The notes: generated from the sequence alone by a model not told the origin. A stretch of DNA of 64,000 nucleotides from Streptomyces lucensis JCM 4490 (GCF_014650035.1 NZ_BMUE01000010.1:1-64000); one strand, 5' to 3'. Counted from the stretch's first letter, positions 52,806 through 62,076 are shown. A program made the numbers and translations.

Positions 52806-54859
52806 CCGACACGACCGGTCTCCTGCGGCAACTGGCGCGGGCCCACGGGATATCCACCGCCTACACCACCGACCGGGGACATCGGGTCGAGGTGTCCCCC
52901 GGCACCCTGGTGGCCGTACTCGCCGCGTGCGGGGTGGACGCGGCCACCGGCGCCGCGGCCCGTGCCGCGCTGGCGGCCCACCGCGAGCGCACGGCGGCCC
53001 GGCTGCTGCCGGACTGCGTCGTGGCGCGCGGCGGCACCGCCCCGCGGCTCGCCCTGCCCACCGGCGGCACGGCGGAGGTGGAGCTGGAGGAGGGCGGAAC
53101 GGCACCCCTGTCCGGCCCCCTCCCGGCCGGCCGGCACACCGTGCACGTCACCGTGCCGGGGCGCACGGAGTCCGCGCCGCTGTTCGCCGTACCGCAACGG
53201 CTGCCCGTACCGGCCGGACGGCACTGGGGCTTCCTCGTCCAGCTGTACTCGGTGCTCTCGCGCCGTTCCTGGGGCATGGGCGACCTCGGAGACCTCGCGG
53301 AACTGGCGTCATGGTCGGGCCGCGCCCTCGGGGCGGACTTCGTGCAGCTCGGCCCGCTGCACGCCGTCGAACCCGGGCCGCTGCCCGATCCGTCGCCGTA
53401 CCGGCCCAGTTCGCGCCGCTACCCCGACCCGATGCACGTCAGGGTGGAGGCGATCCCGGAGTACGCCCGCCTGGCCGGTGAGGCACGGCGCACCGCCGAC
53501 CGGTGCGCCGCCCGCGCGCGGGCCCTGAACGAGGGCGTGCTGCGCGGCGGCCTGCTCATCGACCGGGAGACGGTGCGCAGGCTCAAGCACGAGGCGCTGC
53601 GGGCGGTGCACCAGGTGCCCCTGCCACCCGGACGGGCGGCCGCGTTCGCGGAGTTCACCGCCCGTGAGGGGCAGGACCTGACGGACTTCGCCACCTGGTG
53701 CGCGCTGGCCGGCGTGCACGGCGGGGCCTGGCACTCCTGGCCGGCCGGGCTGCGCGACCCGCGCTCGCCGGACGTGGCCCGCGCCCGCGAGGAGCTGGCC
53801 GCCGAGGTCGCCTTCCACCGCTGGCTGGCCTGGGTCACCGACGAGCAGCTGGCCGCCGCGCAGGCGGCGGCCACGGACGCCGGCATGCGCATCGGCCTGA
53901 TCCACGACCTCGCGGTCGGGGTCGCCCCGCAGGGCGCCGACACCTGGGCGCTGCGGGACTGCCTGGCCGCGGGGATGAGCGTGGGCGCGCCGCCGGACGA
54001 CTTCAACCCGCACGGCCAGGACTGGGGCCAGCCGCCCTGGCGCCCCGACGCGCTCGCCGCCTCCGGCTACCGGCCGCTGGCCGGGCTGCTGCGGGCCGGG
54101 CTCCGGCACGCGGGCGCCCTGCGGATCGACCATGTGATGGGCCTGTTCCGGCTGTGGTGGGTGCCGGAGGGCCGGCCGCCGTCCGAGGGCACCTACGTCC
54201 GCTACGACGGCGAGGCGATGCTCGGCGTGCTGACGCTGGAGGCCCACCGCGCCGGGGCCGCCGTGATCGGCGAGGACCTGGGCACCGTCGAGGCGGCGGT
54301 CCGCACCTCGCTCGACGAGTGCGGCGTCCTCGGCACGTCCGTGCAGCGCTTCGAGTACCTCGGCGGGTCCGAGGGCCGCCTCGGACCGCTGCCGCCCGAG
54401 CAATGGCGGCGGGACTGCCTGGCCACGCTCACCACCCACGATCTGCCCGCGACCGCCGCCTGGCTGAGCGGCGAGCACGTGGAACTGCGCGCGCGGCTGG
54501 GCCTGCTGACCCGCCCGGAGGAGGAGGAGAAGGCCGAGGCCGCCGCCGAGCGCGACGGCTGGCTGGCCGAGCTGGAGCGGCTCGGGCTGCTGCCCGACCC
54601 GGACGGTGACGTGGTCGCGCTGCACCGCTTCCTGTGCCGCACCCCGGCCCGTCTGCTCGGCGTCTGGCTGCCCGACGCGACCGGCGACCGCAGACCGCAG
54701 AACATACCCGGCACGTCCACCGTGCACCCCAACTGGCGGCTGCCCGTCAGCGACGGCCGGGGCCGTCCCGTACCGCTGGAGGACCTTCCCGGCCGGCCCC
54801 TCGTGGCCGCTCTGGCCCGGGTGTTCGAGGACCTCCGGCGGCAAGGTGAGAACACTTGA
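52802..54859 (+). CDS. malQ: 4-alpha-glucanotransferase (amylomaltase), AcbQ type
   Basis: This 685-aa GH77 enzyme has an N-terminal actinobacterial extension (GISTAYTTDRGHRVEVSPGT, and later WGFLVQLYSVLSRRSWGMGD). Its catalytic barrel has PYRPSSRRYPDPMHVRVEAI, LIHDLAVGVAPQGADTW, the nucleophile motif LRIDHVMGLFRLWWVP, the acid/base in VIGEDLGTVE and THDLPATAAWLSG. It rearranges maltooligosaccharides, giving maltose and longer chains as acceptors for the acarviosyl unit; AcbQ has this place in acarbose clusters. The ATG overlaps the stop of the glycosyltransferase fusion (ATGA). Confidence 0.93.
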   Translation: MTDTTGLLRQLARAHGISTAYTTDRGHRVEVSPGTLVAVLAACGVDAATGAAARAALAAHRERTAARLLPDCVVARGGTAPRLALPTGGTAEVELEEGGTAPLSGPLPAGRHTVHVTVPGRTESAPLFAVPQRLPVPAGRHWGFLVQLYSVLSRRSWGMGDLGDLAELASWSGRALGADFVQLGPLHAVEPGPLPDPSPYRPSSRRYPDPMHVRVEAIPEYARLAGEARRTADRCAARARALNEGVLRGGLLIDRETVRRLKHEALRAVHQVPLPPGRAAAFAEFTAREGQDLTDFATWCALAGVHGGAWHSWPAGLRDPRSPDVARAREELAAEVAFHRWLAWVTDEQLAAAQAAATDAGMRIGLIHDLAVGVAPQGADTWALRDCLAAGMSVGAPPDDFNPHGQDWGQPPWRPDALAASGYRPLAGLLRAGLRHAGALRIDHVMGLFRLWWVPEGRPPSEGTYVRYDGEAMLGVLTLEAHRAGAAVIGEDLGTVEAAVRTSLDECGVLGTSVQRFEYLGGSEGRLGPLPPEQWRRDCLATLTTHDLPATAAWLSGEHVELRARLGLLTRPEEEEKAEAAAERDGWLAELERLGLLPDPDGDVVALHRFLCRTPARLLGVWLPDATGDRRPQNIPGTSTVHPNWRLPVSDGRGRPVPLEDLPGRPLVAALARVFEDLRRQGENT

Positions 54860-54867
54860 GGAGAGAG

Positions 54868-56073
54868 ATGTCAGGCCAGGTTCTTGATCGGGTCGATCAT
54901 CCGCCGGCGGGGGTCCGCGAGGACCCCGGCGGGTTCGACCTGAGCGCACCGGACGGCACCCGGTACCGGGTCGACCTCACCACAGCGGTGCTCGACCCCC
55001 GCAACACCCTGCTCGCCCGCCACCTGGAGGGCCGCCGGGTCGTGGCCTTCGTCAGCCCGGCCGTCGACCGGCTCTACGGCGACCGGCTGCGCGCCTACCT
55101 GGACGCCCACGCCCGGCGCGGCCAGTGGACCCTGCACGTGATCCGGACCGGCGAGCACCACAAGACGCTGGCGGCGGCGGAGCACGTCTGCGCCCTCGCC
55201 AAGGCCGACGGGCTGGACCGGCACGGGCTGATGCTCGCGGTCGGCGGCGGCATCGTCGCCGACGTCGTGGGCTTCGCCGCGTCCATCTACGCCCGGGGCA
55301 TCCGCTACATCAAGGTCAACACCACCCTGGTGGGCCAGGTGGACGTGGGCGTGGGGGTGAAGACCGGCGTCAACGCCCTGCAGACGAAGAACATGTTCGG
55401 CGCCTACCACCCGGCGCACGCCTCCCTGAACGACCCCGCCTTCCTCGCCACGCTGCCGCACCGGGAGATCCGCTGCGGGCTCGCCGAGATCGTGAAGATG
55501 GCCGTGATCCTGGACGACGGCCTGTTCCGGACCCTGGAACGGCACCCGGACGTCTTCCGGCGCCTCGGCGACGGCGACCCGGACCACTCGCACGGCGACC
55601 TGGAGACCTACGTCCTGCGCACGTCGATGCGTCTGATGATGGAGGAGCTCTGCCCCAACCTCCAGGAGCACGACCTGGCCCGGCTCGTCGACTTCGGCCA
55701 CACCTTCAGCCCCGTCGTCGAGACGGCGGGCGGCCACCGGCTGGAGCACGGTGAGGCGGTCGCCGTCGACATGGCGCTGTCCGCGCACGTGGCGCGCCTG
55801 CTGGGGCTCGCCGACGACGAGACCTGCGAGCGCGTCGTGAGGCTGCTGCGCCGGATCGGGCTGCCGGTGTTCGATCCCCTCACCTGCACCCCGGGCCTGA
55901 TGACGCAGGCCCTGCGGGCGTCCTGGCAGCGCCGGGGCCGCAAGCTGCACCTCGTCGTGCCGACGGGCATCGGCAAGGCGGCCTTCGTCGAGGAGCTGGA
56001 GGACCTGCCCGGGGAGGTCCTGGTGGCCGCGCTGGAGGCGCTTGCCGCGGACGGGGAGCGGCGCGATGCCTGA
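54868..56073 (+). CDS. 2-epi-5-epi-valiolone synthase (sedoheptulose-7-phosphate cyclase), AcbC type
   Basis: This 401-aa protein is a dehydroquinate-synthase-like cyclase: GEHHKTLAAAEHVCALA (NAD/substrate region), MLAVGGGIVADVVGFAASIY, YIKVNTTLVGQVDVGVGVKT, GAYHPAHASLNDPAFL, RCGLAEIVKMAV, DFGHTFSPVVE with a metal His, and HGEAVAVDMALS. AroB would cyclise DAHP, but the HP-A-H and VDVGVGVKTG patterns and the setting point to the C7-cyclitol branch, giving the valienol core of acarbose from sedoheptulose 7-phosphate. It is the committed enzyme of the pathway. The ATG at 54868 has GGAGAGA immediately upstream; the ORF is also open from a TTG 12 bp earlier. Confidence 0.92.
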   Translation: MSGQVLDRVDHPPAGVREDPGGFDLSAPDGTRYRVDLTTAVLDPRNTLLARHLEGRRVVAFVSPAVDRLYGDRLRAYLDAHARRGQWTLHVIRTGEHHKTLAAAEHVCALAKADGLDRHGLMLAVGGGIVADVVGFAASIYARGIRYIKVNTTLVGQVDVGVGVKTGVNALQTKNMFGAYHPAHASLNDPAFLATLPHREIRCGLAEIVKMAVILDDGLFRTLERHPDVFRRLGDGDPDHSHGDLETYVLRTSMRLMMEELCPNLQEHDLARLVDFGHTFSPVVETAGGHRLEHGEAVAVDMALSAHVARLLGLADDETCERVVRLLRRIGLPVFDPLTCTPGLMTQALRASWQRRGRKLHLVVPTGIGKAAFVEELEDLPGEVLVAALEALAADGERRDA

Positions 56074-56440
56074 GGCCGTGGTGAACCTGCGGGACCTGCT
56101 GGCCGGCAAGGAGCGGGACCACGGCGGTCTCGGCACGATCCTCGCCCACCGCGTCTTCGCCCGCCGGCCCGGCTCCCCGGGCGCCGCCTTCATCGACCTG
56201 GCCGTCCTGCCGCCGGGCACGTCGATCGGACGGCACCGGCACGGCGCGGACCGCGAGACCTACGTGGTGCTCGACGGCGGCGGCCTGATGTACCGGGACG
56301 GCGAGGAGTTCCGGGTGGACACCGGCGACGTCGTCGTCAACGACCCCCACGGGGAGCACGGTCTGCTCAACGACGGTGAGCGGGACCTGTGGCTGCTCGT
56401 CTTCGAGGAGGAGGAACCGGGTGAGCGGCGTGCCGGCTGA
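56066..56440 (+). CDS. small cupin protein
   Basis: This 124-aa protein is a single cupin: GTSIGRHRHGADRETYVVLD (H-x-H and Glu metal ligands), then YRDGEEFRVDTGDVVVNDPH and GEHGLLNDG with the second-motif His. Cupins include sugar-phosphate isomerases and epimerases. This one overlaps the 3' end of the AcbC-type gene by 8 bp and is followed by the ROK kinase, so it probably acts on 2-epi-5-epi-valiolone or its phosphate, possibly in place of the AcbO epimerase. The function is inferred only from fold and position; a sensory or structural role cannot be excluded. Confidence 0.8.
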   Translation: MPEAVVNLRDLLAGKERDHGGLGTILAHRVFARRPGSPGAAFIDLAVLPPGTSIGRHRHGADRETYVVLDGGGLMYRDGEEFRVDTGDVVVNDPHGEHGLLNDGERDLWLLVFEEEEPGERRAG

Positions 56441-57461
56441 CGACGTGTACACCGTGCTCGACGTGGGCGGCACCACGCTGCGGGTCGGCACCTACGACCC
56501 GGCGACGGGCGCCCTGTCCGCGGTGCGCCGGATGCCGGTCGACGGCATGCACCGCCACCCGGGCACACCGGTGCCCGCGCTGCAGCGGCGGGTGGTGGAC
56601 CAGATCGTGCGCGAGGCCGGCGCGCACACCGGCGGGCGGCCGCCGCGGGCGCTGGGCGTGGCGTTCGCCGGACCGATCTCGGCCGCGGGCCTCGTGCTCG
56701 CCGCCCCCACCGTCTGGGGGCTGCGCGGGGACCCGCTGCCGCTCGGCGACCTGCTCACCGAGCGGACCGGCGCGCCGGCCGTCGTGGTGAACGACCTGAC
56801 GGCGGCGGCCTGGCGGTACGCCGCCACCGAGCCCGGGGACTTCTGCCTGCTGACCGTCAGCTCCGGCATCGGCAACAAGGTGTTCCGCGGCGGCGAGGTC
56901 CTCGTCGACCCCGACGGCCACGGCGGCGAGCTGGGCCACTGGGTCTGCGACCCCTCTCCCGACGCGCCGCTGTGCGACTGCGGGGCCCGGGGGCACCTAG
57001 GCGCCGTCGCCTCCGGGCGCGGCGTGCTGGCCGCGACCCGCCGGGCCGCGCTCGCCGACGCCGCCGCCTTCCGCGGCTCCCGGATCGCCGCGCTGTGCGA
57101 AGGCCGGGTGGAGCGGATCGACAACCGGGCCGTCGCCGAGGCGGTCCGCGCGGGCGACCCCTTCGCGACGGAGGTGCTGCGCGGGACCCTGACCCCGCTC
57201 GCCCAGGCGATCACCGGTGTGTTCACGTCGATCGGGGTCTGCCGCTACATCCTGATGGGCGGCTTCGCCCTGGCGGTCGGCGAACCGTACCGGCGCCTGC
57301 TGGTCGCCGAGCTGGTGCGGCTGGGCTGCTTCGGCCTCGTTCCCGGCGACGTCGACGCCATGGTGTCCCTCGGTGTCGCCGACGACGACCACGGGCTGAT
57401 CGGCGTCGGCCGGCTGCTGGCGGAGCGCGCGCCGGTGCCCTTCTCCCAGGGGGCGTCGTGA
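56421..57461 (+). CDS. ROK-family kinase, AcbM type (2-epi-5-epi-valiolone 7-kinase)
   Basis: This 346-aa ROK protein has VLDVGGTTLRVGTYDPATGA (ATP-binding), LGVAFAGPI, VVVNDLTAAAWRY with the catalytic Asp, LLTVSSGIGNKVFRGGE, and the zinc motif GHWVCDPSPDAPLCDCGARG then CGARGHLGAVASG. AcbM phosphorylates 2-epi-5-epi-valiolone at C7, and it follows the synthase gene in this pathway. The GTG at 56421 is preceded by GAGGAGGAGG and overlaps the cupin end by 20 bp. Its stop overlaps the next gene's GTG. Glucokinase is the alternative for the family, but the cluster makes a cyclitol kinase likelier. Confidence 0.87.
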   Translation: MSGVPADDVYTVLDVGGTTLRVGTYDPATGALSAVRRMPVDGMHRHPGTPVPALQRRVVDQIVREAGAHTGGRPPRALGVAFAGPISAAGLVLAAPTVWGLRGDPLPLGDLLTERTGAPAVVVNDLTAAAWRYAATEPGDFCLLTVSSGIGNKVFRGGEVLVDPDGHGGELGHWVCDPSPDAPLCDCGARGHLGAVASGRGVLAATRRAALADAAAFRGSRIAALCEGRVERIDNRAVAEAVRAGDPFATEVLRGTLTPLAQAITGVFTSIGVCRYILMGGFALAVGEPYRRLLVAELVRLGCFGLVPGDVDAMVSLGVADDDHGLIGVGRLLAERAPVPFSQGAS

Positions 57462-58387
57462 CCGGTGAGAGCACCCTCGTCGTGGGCAGCGGACTGGTCG
57501 GCGCGGGGATAGCCCGGCGGCTGGCGTCGGCGGGGGAGGCGGTGACACTGGTGTCGCGCCGCCCGCCCGCCCTGCCGCCCGAGGCGTACGGGGCCCGCTG
57601 GGACGCCCTGGACGCCACCGACGCCGGGGCCTGCGGGCGGCTGCTCGACCGGCTGCGTCCCGGGCGCGCCGTGCTGGTGCACGGGCCGTCCGACGTCACC
57701 TGGTGCGAGGACCATCCGGACGAGGCCAGGGCCGCGCACGTCGCCGTGTCGGACACCTTCGCCTCGCTGGCGCCGGACGCGCGGATCGTCATGATCTCCA
57801 CCGACAACGTCTTCGGCGGCGACTCGGCACACCACACCGAGAGCACCCCCGTAGCCCCGGCGAACGCCTACGGCCGGGCGAAGCTGGCGGCCGAGGAGGC
57901 GCTGCTGGCGAAGGCGCCCCGGGCCGTCGCGCTGCGCGTCAGCCTCGTCTACGGCCACGAGCCGGCCGACGCGGGCAAGTGGCTCAACTTCTTCGCCGCC
58001 TGCGCCCACCGGCTGCGGCGGGGCGAGCCGGTCGAGGCGCCCGACGACCACTGGACGACACCGGTCCTGGTGGACGACGTGGCGGAGGTGACGGCGGCGG
58101 TCCTGCGCGCAGGGCACCCGCTGCCCCCGGTGCTGCACCTGGGCGGCCCCGACCGCGTCACGCGCGCCGAGTGGGCCGGCGTCATCGCCCGGGCGCTGGG
58201 AGCACCGGCGGGCCTGGTGATCCCGGTCCCGCGCGCCCGCACGCGCTACGCCTCCCGTCCGGTGAACGCCTGCCTCGCCAGCGAGGTGCTGCCGGACCTT
58301 CCCGCCACCGGGGGGATCGCCGTACGGGGGGTGCGCGAGGGAGCGCGCCTGCTGGCGCCCGCCTTCGGCGGCACCCCGGCCGTCTGA
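57458..58387 (+). CDS. extended SDR / RmlD-like NAD(P)-dependent cyclitol or sugar oxidoreductase
   Basis: This 309-aa protein has an N-terminal Rossmann motif (TLVVGSGLVGAGIARRLASA), then MISTDNVFGGDS with the active-site Ser/Thr, NAYGRAKLAAEEALL with the YxxxK pair, RVSLVYGHEP, and a WTTPVLVDDVAEV segment typical of RmlD-type reductases. It fits a reduction or epimerisation of a keto-cyclitol or 4-keto sugar. It starts with a GTG overlapping the kinase stop, so it belongs to the cyclitol block. It has no obvious one-to-one acb counterpart, and the substrate is unknown. Confidence 0.85.
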   Translation: MTGESTLVVGSGLVGAGIARRLASAGEAVTLVSRRPPALPPEAYGARWDALDATDAGACGRLLDRLRPGRAVLVHGPSDVTWCEDHPDEARAAHVAVSDTFASLAPDARIVMISTDNVFGGDSAHHTESTPVAPANAYGRAKLAAEEALLAKAPRAVALRVSLVYGHEPADAGKWLNFFAACAHRLRRGEPVEAPDDHWTTPVLVDDVAEVTAAVLRAGHPLPPVLHLGGPDRVTRAEWAGVIARALGAPAGLVIPVPRARTRYASRPVNACLASEVLPDLPATGGIAVRGVREGARLLAPAFGGTPAV

Positions 58388-58421
58388 ACACGCCCCCGCA
58401 CGCACCCGCACGAGGAGCACC

Positions 58422-60509
58422 GTGCCCACCACACCCACCCGTTTCCGGCACGCCCGGCTGTATCTCACCTTCCGCTGCAACTCCCGCTGCGGCTACTGCA
58501 ACGTCTGGCAGGACCCCGTCTTCGACGGACACCGGGAACTGACGGCCGACGGACTGCGCCGCTGCCTGGACGAACTCGCGGAACTGGGGGTCACCTACCT
58601 GGACATCACCGGCGGCGAACCGTCCCTGCACCGTGAGCTGTCCACCGCCGTACGGCACGCCCACGACCTGGGCATGACGGTCGAACTCACCACCAACGCG
58701 ATCCGGTTCGCCCCGCAGGCGGCCGACGTCGTCCCGCTCGTCGACACGCTGAACATCTCGCTGGACACGCTCAGCGCCGAGCGCTACCACCGCATCCGGG
58801 GCACCGACACCCTCGACCGGACCCTCGCCCTGGTGGAGAAGCTCCGGGCCGACGGGGCCGGCAACCTCAAGCTGATCTGCGTGGTCACCGACCAGAACCT
58901 CGCGGAGCTCCAGGACGTGGTCGGCTACGCGCAGCGGCACGGGGTGGACGTCTATCTGGCGCCGATGTTCAGCTACTTCGCGGCCCAGGGCGAGGTCCGC
59001 CCGCCCGGCTCGGTCCGCACGCTCAAGCTGGCCGCGGTCAACGGGCGCGGGGCCGCGTCCCCGGCGGCCGAAGCGCCGCCGCGGGTTCCGTCGTCGGTGC
59101 TGCTGCGGCGGGTCGCGGAGCAGCGGTACGCGCCGCACACCGTGGTGAACCTGGCCTTCCTGCACCATCTGCGCACGCTCGATCCGGCCACCGTGACCGC
59201 GTGCGGGGCGGCCTCCCGGATCCTCACCGTCGGTCCCGACGGCCGGGTCATGCTGCCGTGCTACCACGAGTGGGACACCTCGCTCGACTGGTCGCGGCCG
59301 TACCGGGAACTGGTGCGGGACCCGGAGCTGATCCGGGTGCGCGAGGAGGAGGTGGGAACCCGCCCCGGCTGCCGCTCCTGCGCGGTCTTCCCCTATCTGG
59401 GGCTGCCGATGAGCCACCGGTTCACCACGCCGTTCCTGCTCCAGGCGTTCTCGCGGGAGCTGGACCGGCTCAAACCGTACGCGGCCGCGCTGCCGCCCGA
59501 GCGGCGCGCGGCGCTGCTGGAGCGGAGCGACGCGGTGCTGGCGGAGGTGGAGCGGGTGTCCGCGCCGCTGCGGCCGGGTGAACACCTCGACGAGCTGTAC
59601 CGTTTCGGGGCGGACGACGGGGCGGACGGCGTGGGCGTGCGCACCGGTCTGGCGGTGCGGCCCGTCGCGGTGGAGGAGCTGCTCGCGGACCACGCACACG
59701 AGGACTGCTGGCGGATCCAGCGCAGCCCGCACCGGATCGTGCGGCTGCTGTACGCCGAGATCCTCCCCGCCCTGGCAGCCCACGGCGCGGGCGGCGCCGA
59801 AGGCGCCCCGGAGCTCGCCGAGGACCTCCTCGACGTCCATCTGGACTGCTGGCGGGTCCTGCTCACGCTGCTGCCCGGCGGCGCGCCGGACAACGCCGCG
59901 CGGGAACGGCTGGGCCGCTGGTGCGCCCGCGCCGGACGAGTGCTGCGCGGCCACCGCGCCGCGTCCGCACTCGCCCTGCTGGCCTCCTTCAGCACGCTGC
60001 CCGCCGCGGACATCGCCTCGTTCGGCGCACCGCGCGGCCACGACGAGGAGCCCCTGGCCGTCAAGCTGCTGGGCGTGCTGTCCGGACCGGAGCGCCGCGC
60101 GGAACTGGCCGGGCTGTTCGCGCCGGAGCTGGCCCCGGCGCTGACCGGCGACTCGGTGCCGGCCCCGGGGGCGCCCGCGTCCGGTCCCGTGCCCACGCCC
60201 GAGGAGGCGCGCGGCGGCGTCGGACTGGAGCGGTTCGTGGCATCGCTGCGGCACGCGGACACCGGCGCGCTCCGCACGGCCGTGCGGCGCTGGCGGGCGG
60301 CGGCGGATCCGGGAACGGCCCCGGACATCGAACGGCGTCTGCTGCTGTCCGAACTCGGCGTGCACACGTCCCTGTCCGAACCCGGTGTGCGCACTTCCCC
60401 GTCCCGACCCGATGTGCCGACTCCCCGGTCCGAAGCCGGACCGCGGTCCCTGCCGGAACCCGGCCTCACGCCCGTGTCCGTGCCCGAGGCCGGCGTGCGG
60501 ACCCCGTGA
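58422..60509 (+). CDS. radical SAM enzyme with second Cys-rich (twitch/SPASM-like) region and long C-terminal extension
   Basis: This 695-aa protein has RLYLTFRCNSRCGYCNVWQD, the CxxxCxxC 4Fe-4S/SAM motif, near residues 18-26, then ITGGEPSLHRELS (SAM-binding GGE) and LTTNAIRF. A second cysteine set follows (T-A-C-G-A-A-S-R-I-L-T-V-G-P-D-G-R-V-M-L-P-C, then C-R-S-C-A-V-F), which could hold an auxiliary cluster. About 340 residues without a recognised domain follow, ending in a degenerate 9-residue repeat. It should do 5'-deoxyadenosyl-radical chemistry on a cyclitol or sugar, such as dehydration or epimerisation. No such gene is known to me from the Actinoplanes acb cluster. The GTG has GAGGAG upstream. 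Confidence 0.88.
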   Translation: MPTTPTRFRHARLYLTFRCNSRCGYCNVWQDPVFDGHRELTADGLRRCLDELAELGVTYLDITGGEPSLHRELSTAVRHAHDLGMTVELTTNAIRFAPQAADVVPLVDTLNISLDTLSAERYHRIRGTDTLDRTLALVEKLRADGAGNLKLICVVTDQNLAELQDVVGYAQRHGVDVYLAPMFSYFAAQGEVRPPGSVRTLKLAAVNGRGAASPAAEAPPRVPSSVLLRRVAEQRYAPHTVVNLAFLHHLRTLDPATVTACGAASRILTVGPDGRVMLPCYHEWDTSLDWSRPYRELVRDPELIRVREEEVGTRPGCRSCAVFPYLGLPMSHRFTTPFLLQAFSRELDRLKPYAAALPPERRAALLERSDAVLAEVERVSAPLRPGEHLDELYRFGADDGADGVGVRTGLAVRPVAVEELLADHAHEDCWRIQRSPHRIVRLLYAEILPALAAHGAGGAEGAPELAEDLLDVHLDCWRVLLTLLPGGAPDNAARERLGRWCARAGRVLRGHRAASALALLASFSTLPAADIASFGAPRGHDEEPLAVKLLGVLSGPERRAELAGLFAPELAPALTGDSVPAPGAPASGPVPTPEEARGGVGLERFVASLRHADTGALRTAVRRWRAAADPGTAPDIERRLLLSELGVHTSLSEPGVRTSPSRPDVPTPRSEAGPRSLPEPGLTPVSVPEAGVRTP
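60342..60449 (+). repeat. 27-bp in-frame tandem repeat at the 3' end of the radical SAM gene (4 units)
   Basis: Four imperfect 27-bp units encode LLSELGVHT, SLSEPGVRT, SPSRPDVPT and PRSEAGPRS; a fainter fifth follows (VPEAGVRTP). The repeat lies at the extreme C-terminus and looks like a low-complexity, expansion-prone tail rather than a domain. Confidence 0.7.
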
Positions 60510-60585
60510 GAGCCACGCCCCGCCCGGCCCGCCACTCCTCCTTCCCGCCCGCCGTGCCCGGCGACGACACCCCAACGGAGCGACC

Positions 60586-62076
60586 ATGACCAACCCAGCC
60601 CTCCCGTCCGGCTACGACGTCGTCGTGCTCGGCGGCGGAGTCGCCGGCTGCGTACTGGCGGCCCGCCTCAGCGAGGACCCCGGCCGGTCGGTGTGCCTCG
60701 TGGAGGCGGGCCCCGACTACGGGCCCCGGCAGCAGGACTGGCCGCGGAAGGTGCTCAACGCGCGTGCCCTGCCGCGGGACGACGTGTGGGAACGGCACAC
60801 CGCGTTCTACCGCATCCGGGCCCGGGTCCTCGGCGGCTCCTCGTGCATCAACGGCGCCTGGAACACCTGGGGTTCGCACGCCGACCACGCCGAGTGGACG
60901 CGCGCGGGAGGCGACCGGTGGTCGGCCGCGGCGCTGGAGCCGTACCGGCTGAAGGCCGTGGAGCGCATGGGCCTGCGCACCCCACCGGACGACGAACTGT
61001 CCGCCTGGGCCTCGGCCGCCCTCGTGGCGGCCCGGGAACTCGGCCACCAGGAGGTGGACATGGGCGCCTGTGGCCTGCCGGGATACGGCCGGCCACTGAT
61101 CAACGCGGTGGACGGGCTGCGCTTCAACGCCGCCTTCGCCTACCTGGACCCGGCGACCCGGTCCCGGCCGAACCTGACGATCCTCGGCGGCGCCCTGGTG
61201 GACCGGCTGGACGTGCGCGCCGGCCGGGTGCACGGCGCGCGCGTCGTCCTGGACGGGGAACGCACGACCCTGACGGCCGGCACCTACGTCCTGGCGTCCG
61301 GCACCTTCGGCTCACCGGCCGTGCTCCTGCGCAGTGGCGTCGGACCCGCGGGCGACCTCAAGGAGAACGGCATCCACTGCGAGGTGGAGCTGCCGGGCGT
61401 CGGCGCCAATCTGTCCGACCAGCCGGGTGTCTTCATGCCCCTGTCCCCCACGGCCGGGCTGAACGCGGCGCTGGCGGCCAAGGAGGCGGACGGGAAGCTG
61501 TACGTCAGCCGGATGCTGGTGCGCGCGGCCAGCGAGTACTGCCCGGACGGCGCGTGGGACCTGCACCTCCTCCCCACCGCCGGCCCACCGCTGTTCGGCA
61601 GCCTGCCGCCCGGCGAGTACGAGGCCGGCATCTCCGCCTTCCTGATGAAGCCGCTCTCGCGCGGGCACGTCCGGCTTCGCTCCGCGGATCCCCTGGAGCC
61701 GCCGGAGATCGACCCCGCGTTCCTGACCGACCCGGACGGCCGTGACGTCGCGGTGCTCCGGTCGGGGCTGGAGAAGGCGCAGGCCCTGGCCGGGGCCATG
61801 AGAGCACTGGCGGCCCCGGCGGACGGCGCACCGCCGCACGCGCTGTCCGACGCCGAGCTGCGCGGCCGGGTGGGCACCTACTGGCATCCCGTGGGCACCT
61901 GTGCCATGGGCCCCGCCGGCGACCCGCGAGCGGTGGTCGACGGACAGGGCGCGGTCCACGGGGTCGAGAACCTGCGGATCGCCGACGCGTCCGTCCTGCC
62001 GACGGTACCGGCCGCCAACACCCAGCTGCCGGTCCTGGCCGCCGCCGAGATGCTCGCCGACGCCCTGCGCGCCTGA
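60586..62076 (+). CDS. GMC-family FAD oxidoreductase
   Basis: This 496-aa flavoprotein begins YDVVVLGGGVAGCVLAARLS (dinucleotide-binding), has VLGGSSCINGAWNTWG (FAD loop) and SGTFGSPAVLLRSGVG, and ends with YWHPVGTCAMG (active-site His) and LRIADASVLPTVPAANTQLP. GMC enzymes oxidise alcohols to ketones or aldehydes. Placed between a radical SAM enzyme and an aldo/keto reductase, it could oxidise a cyclitol hydroxyl so that the reductase can reset its configuration (inference). The ATG at 60586 has ACGGAGCG upstream; the open frame before it is low-complexity and overlaps the radical SAM gene. Confidence 0.92.
   Translation: MTNPALPSGYDVVVLGGGVAGCVLAARLSEDPGRSVCLVEAGPDYGPRQQDWPRKVLNARALPRDDVWERHTAFYRIRARVLGGSSCINGAWNTWGSHADHAEWTRAGGDRWSAAALEPYRLKAVERMGLRTPPDDELSAWASAALVAARELGHQEVDMGACGLPGYGRPLINAVDGLRFNAAFAYLDPATRSRPNLTILGGALVDRLDVRAGRVHGARVVLDGERTTLTAGTYVLASGTFGSPAVLLRSGVGPAGDLKENGIHCEVELPGVGANLSDQPGVFMPLSPTAGLNAALAAKEADGKLYVSRMLVRAASEYCPDGAWDLHLLPTAGPPLFGSLPPGEYEAGISAFLMKPLSRGHVRLRSADPLEPPEIDPAFLTDPDGRDVAVLRSGLEKAQALAGAMRALAAPADGAPPHALSDAELRGRVGTYWHPVGTCAMGPAGDPRAVVDGQGAVHGVENLRIADASVLPTVPAANTQLPVLAAAEMLADALRA

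Noticed and set aside
54868..56073. 3-dehydroquinate synthase (aroB) for the cyclase gene
   Set aside because: The sequence has AroB-like fold motifs, but its active-site pattern and the cyclitol kinase, nucleotidyltransferase and amylomaltase neighbours indicate a sedoheptulose-7-phosphate cyclase.
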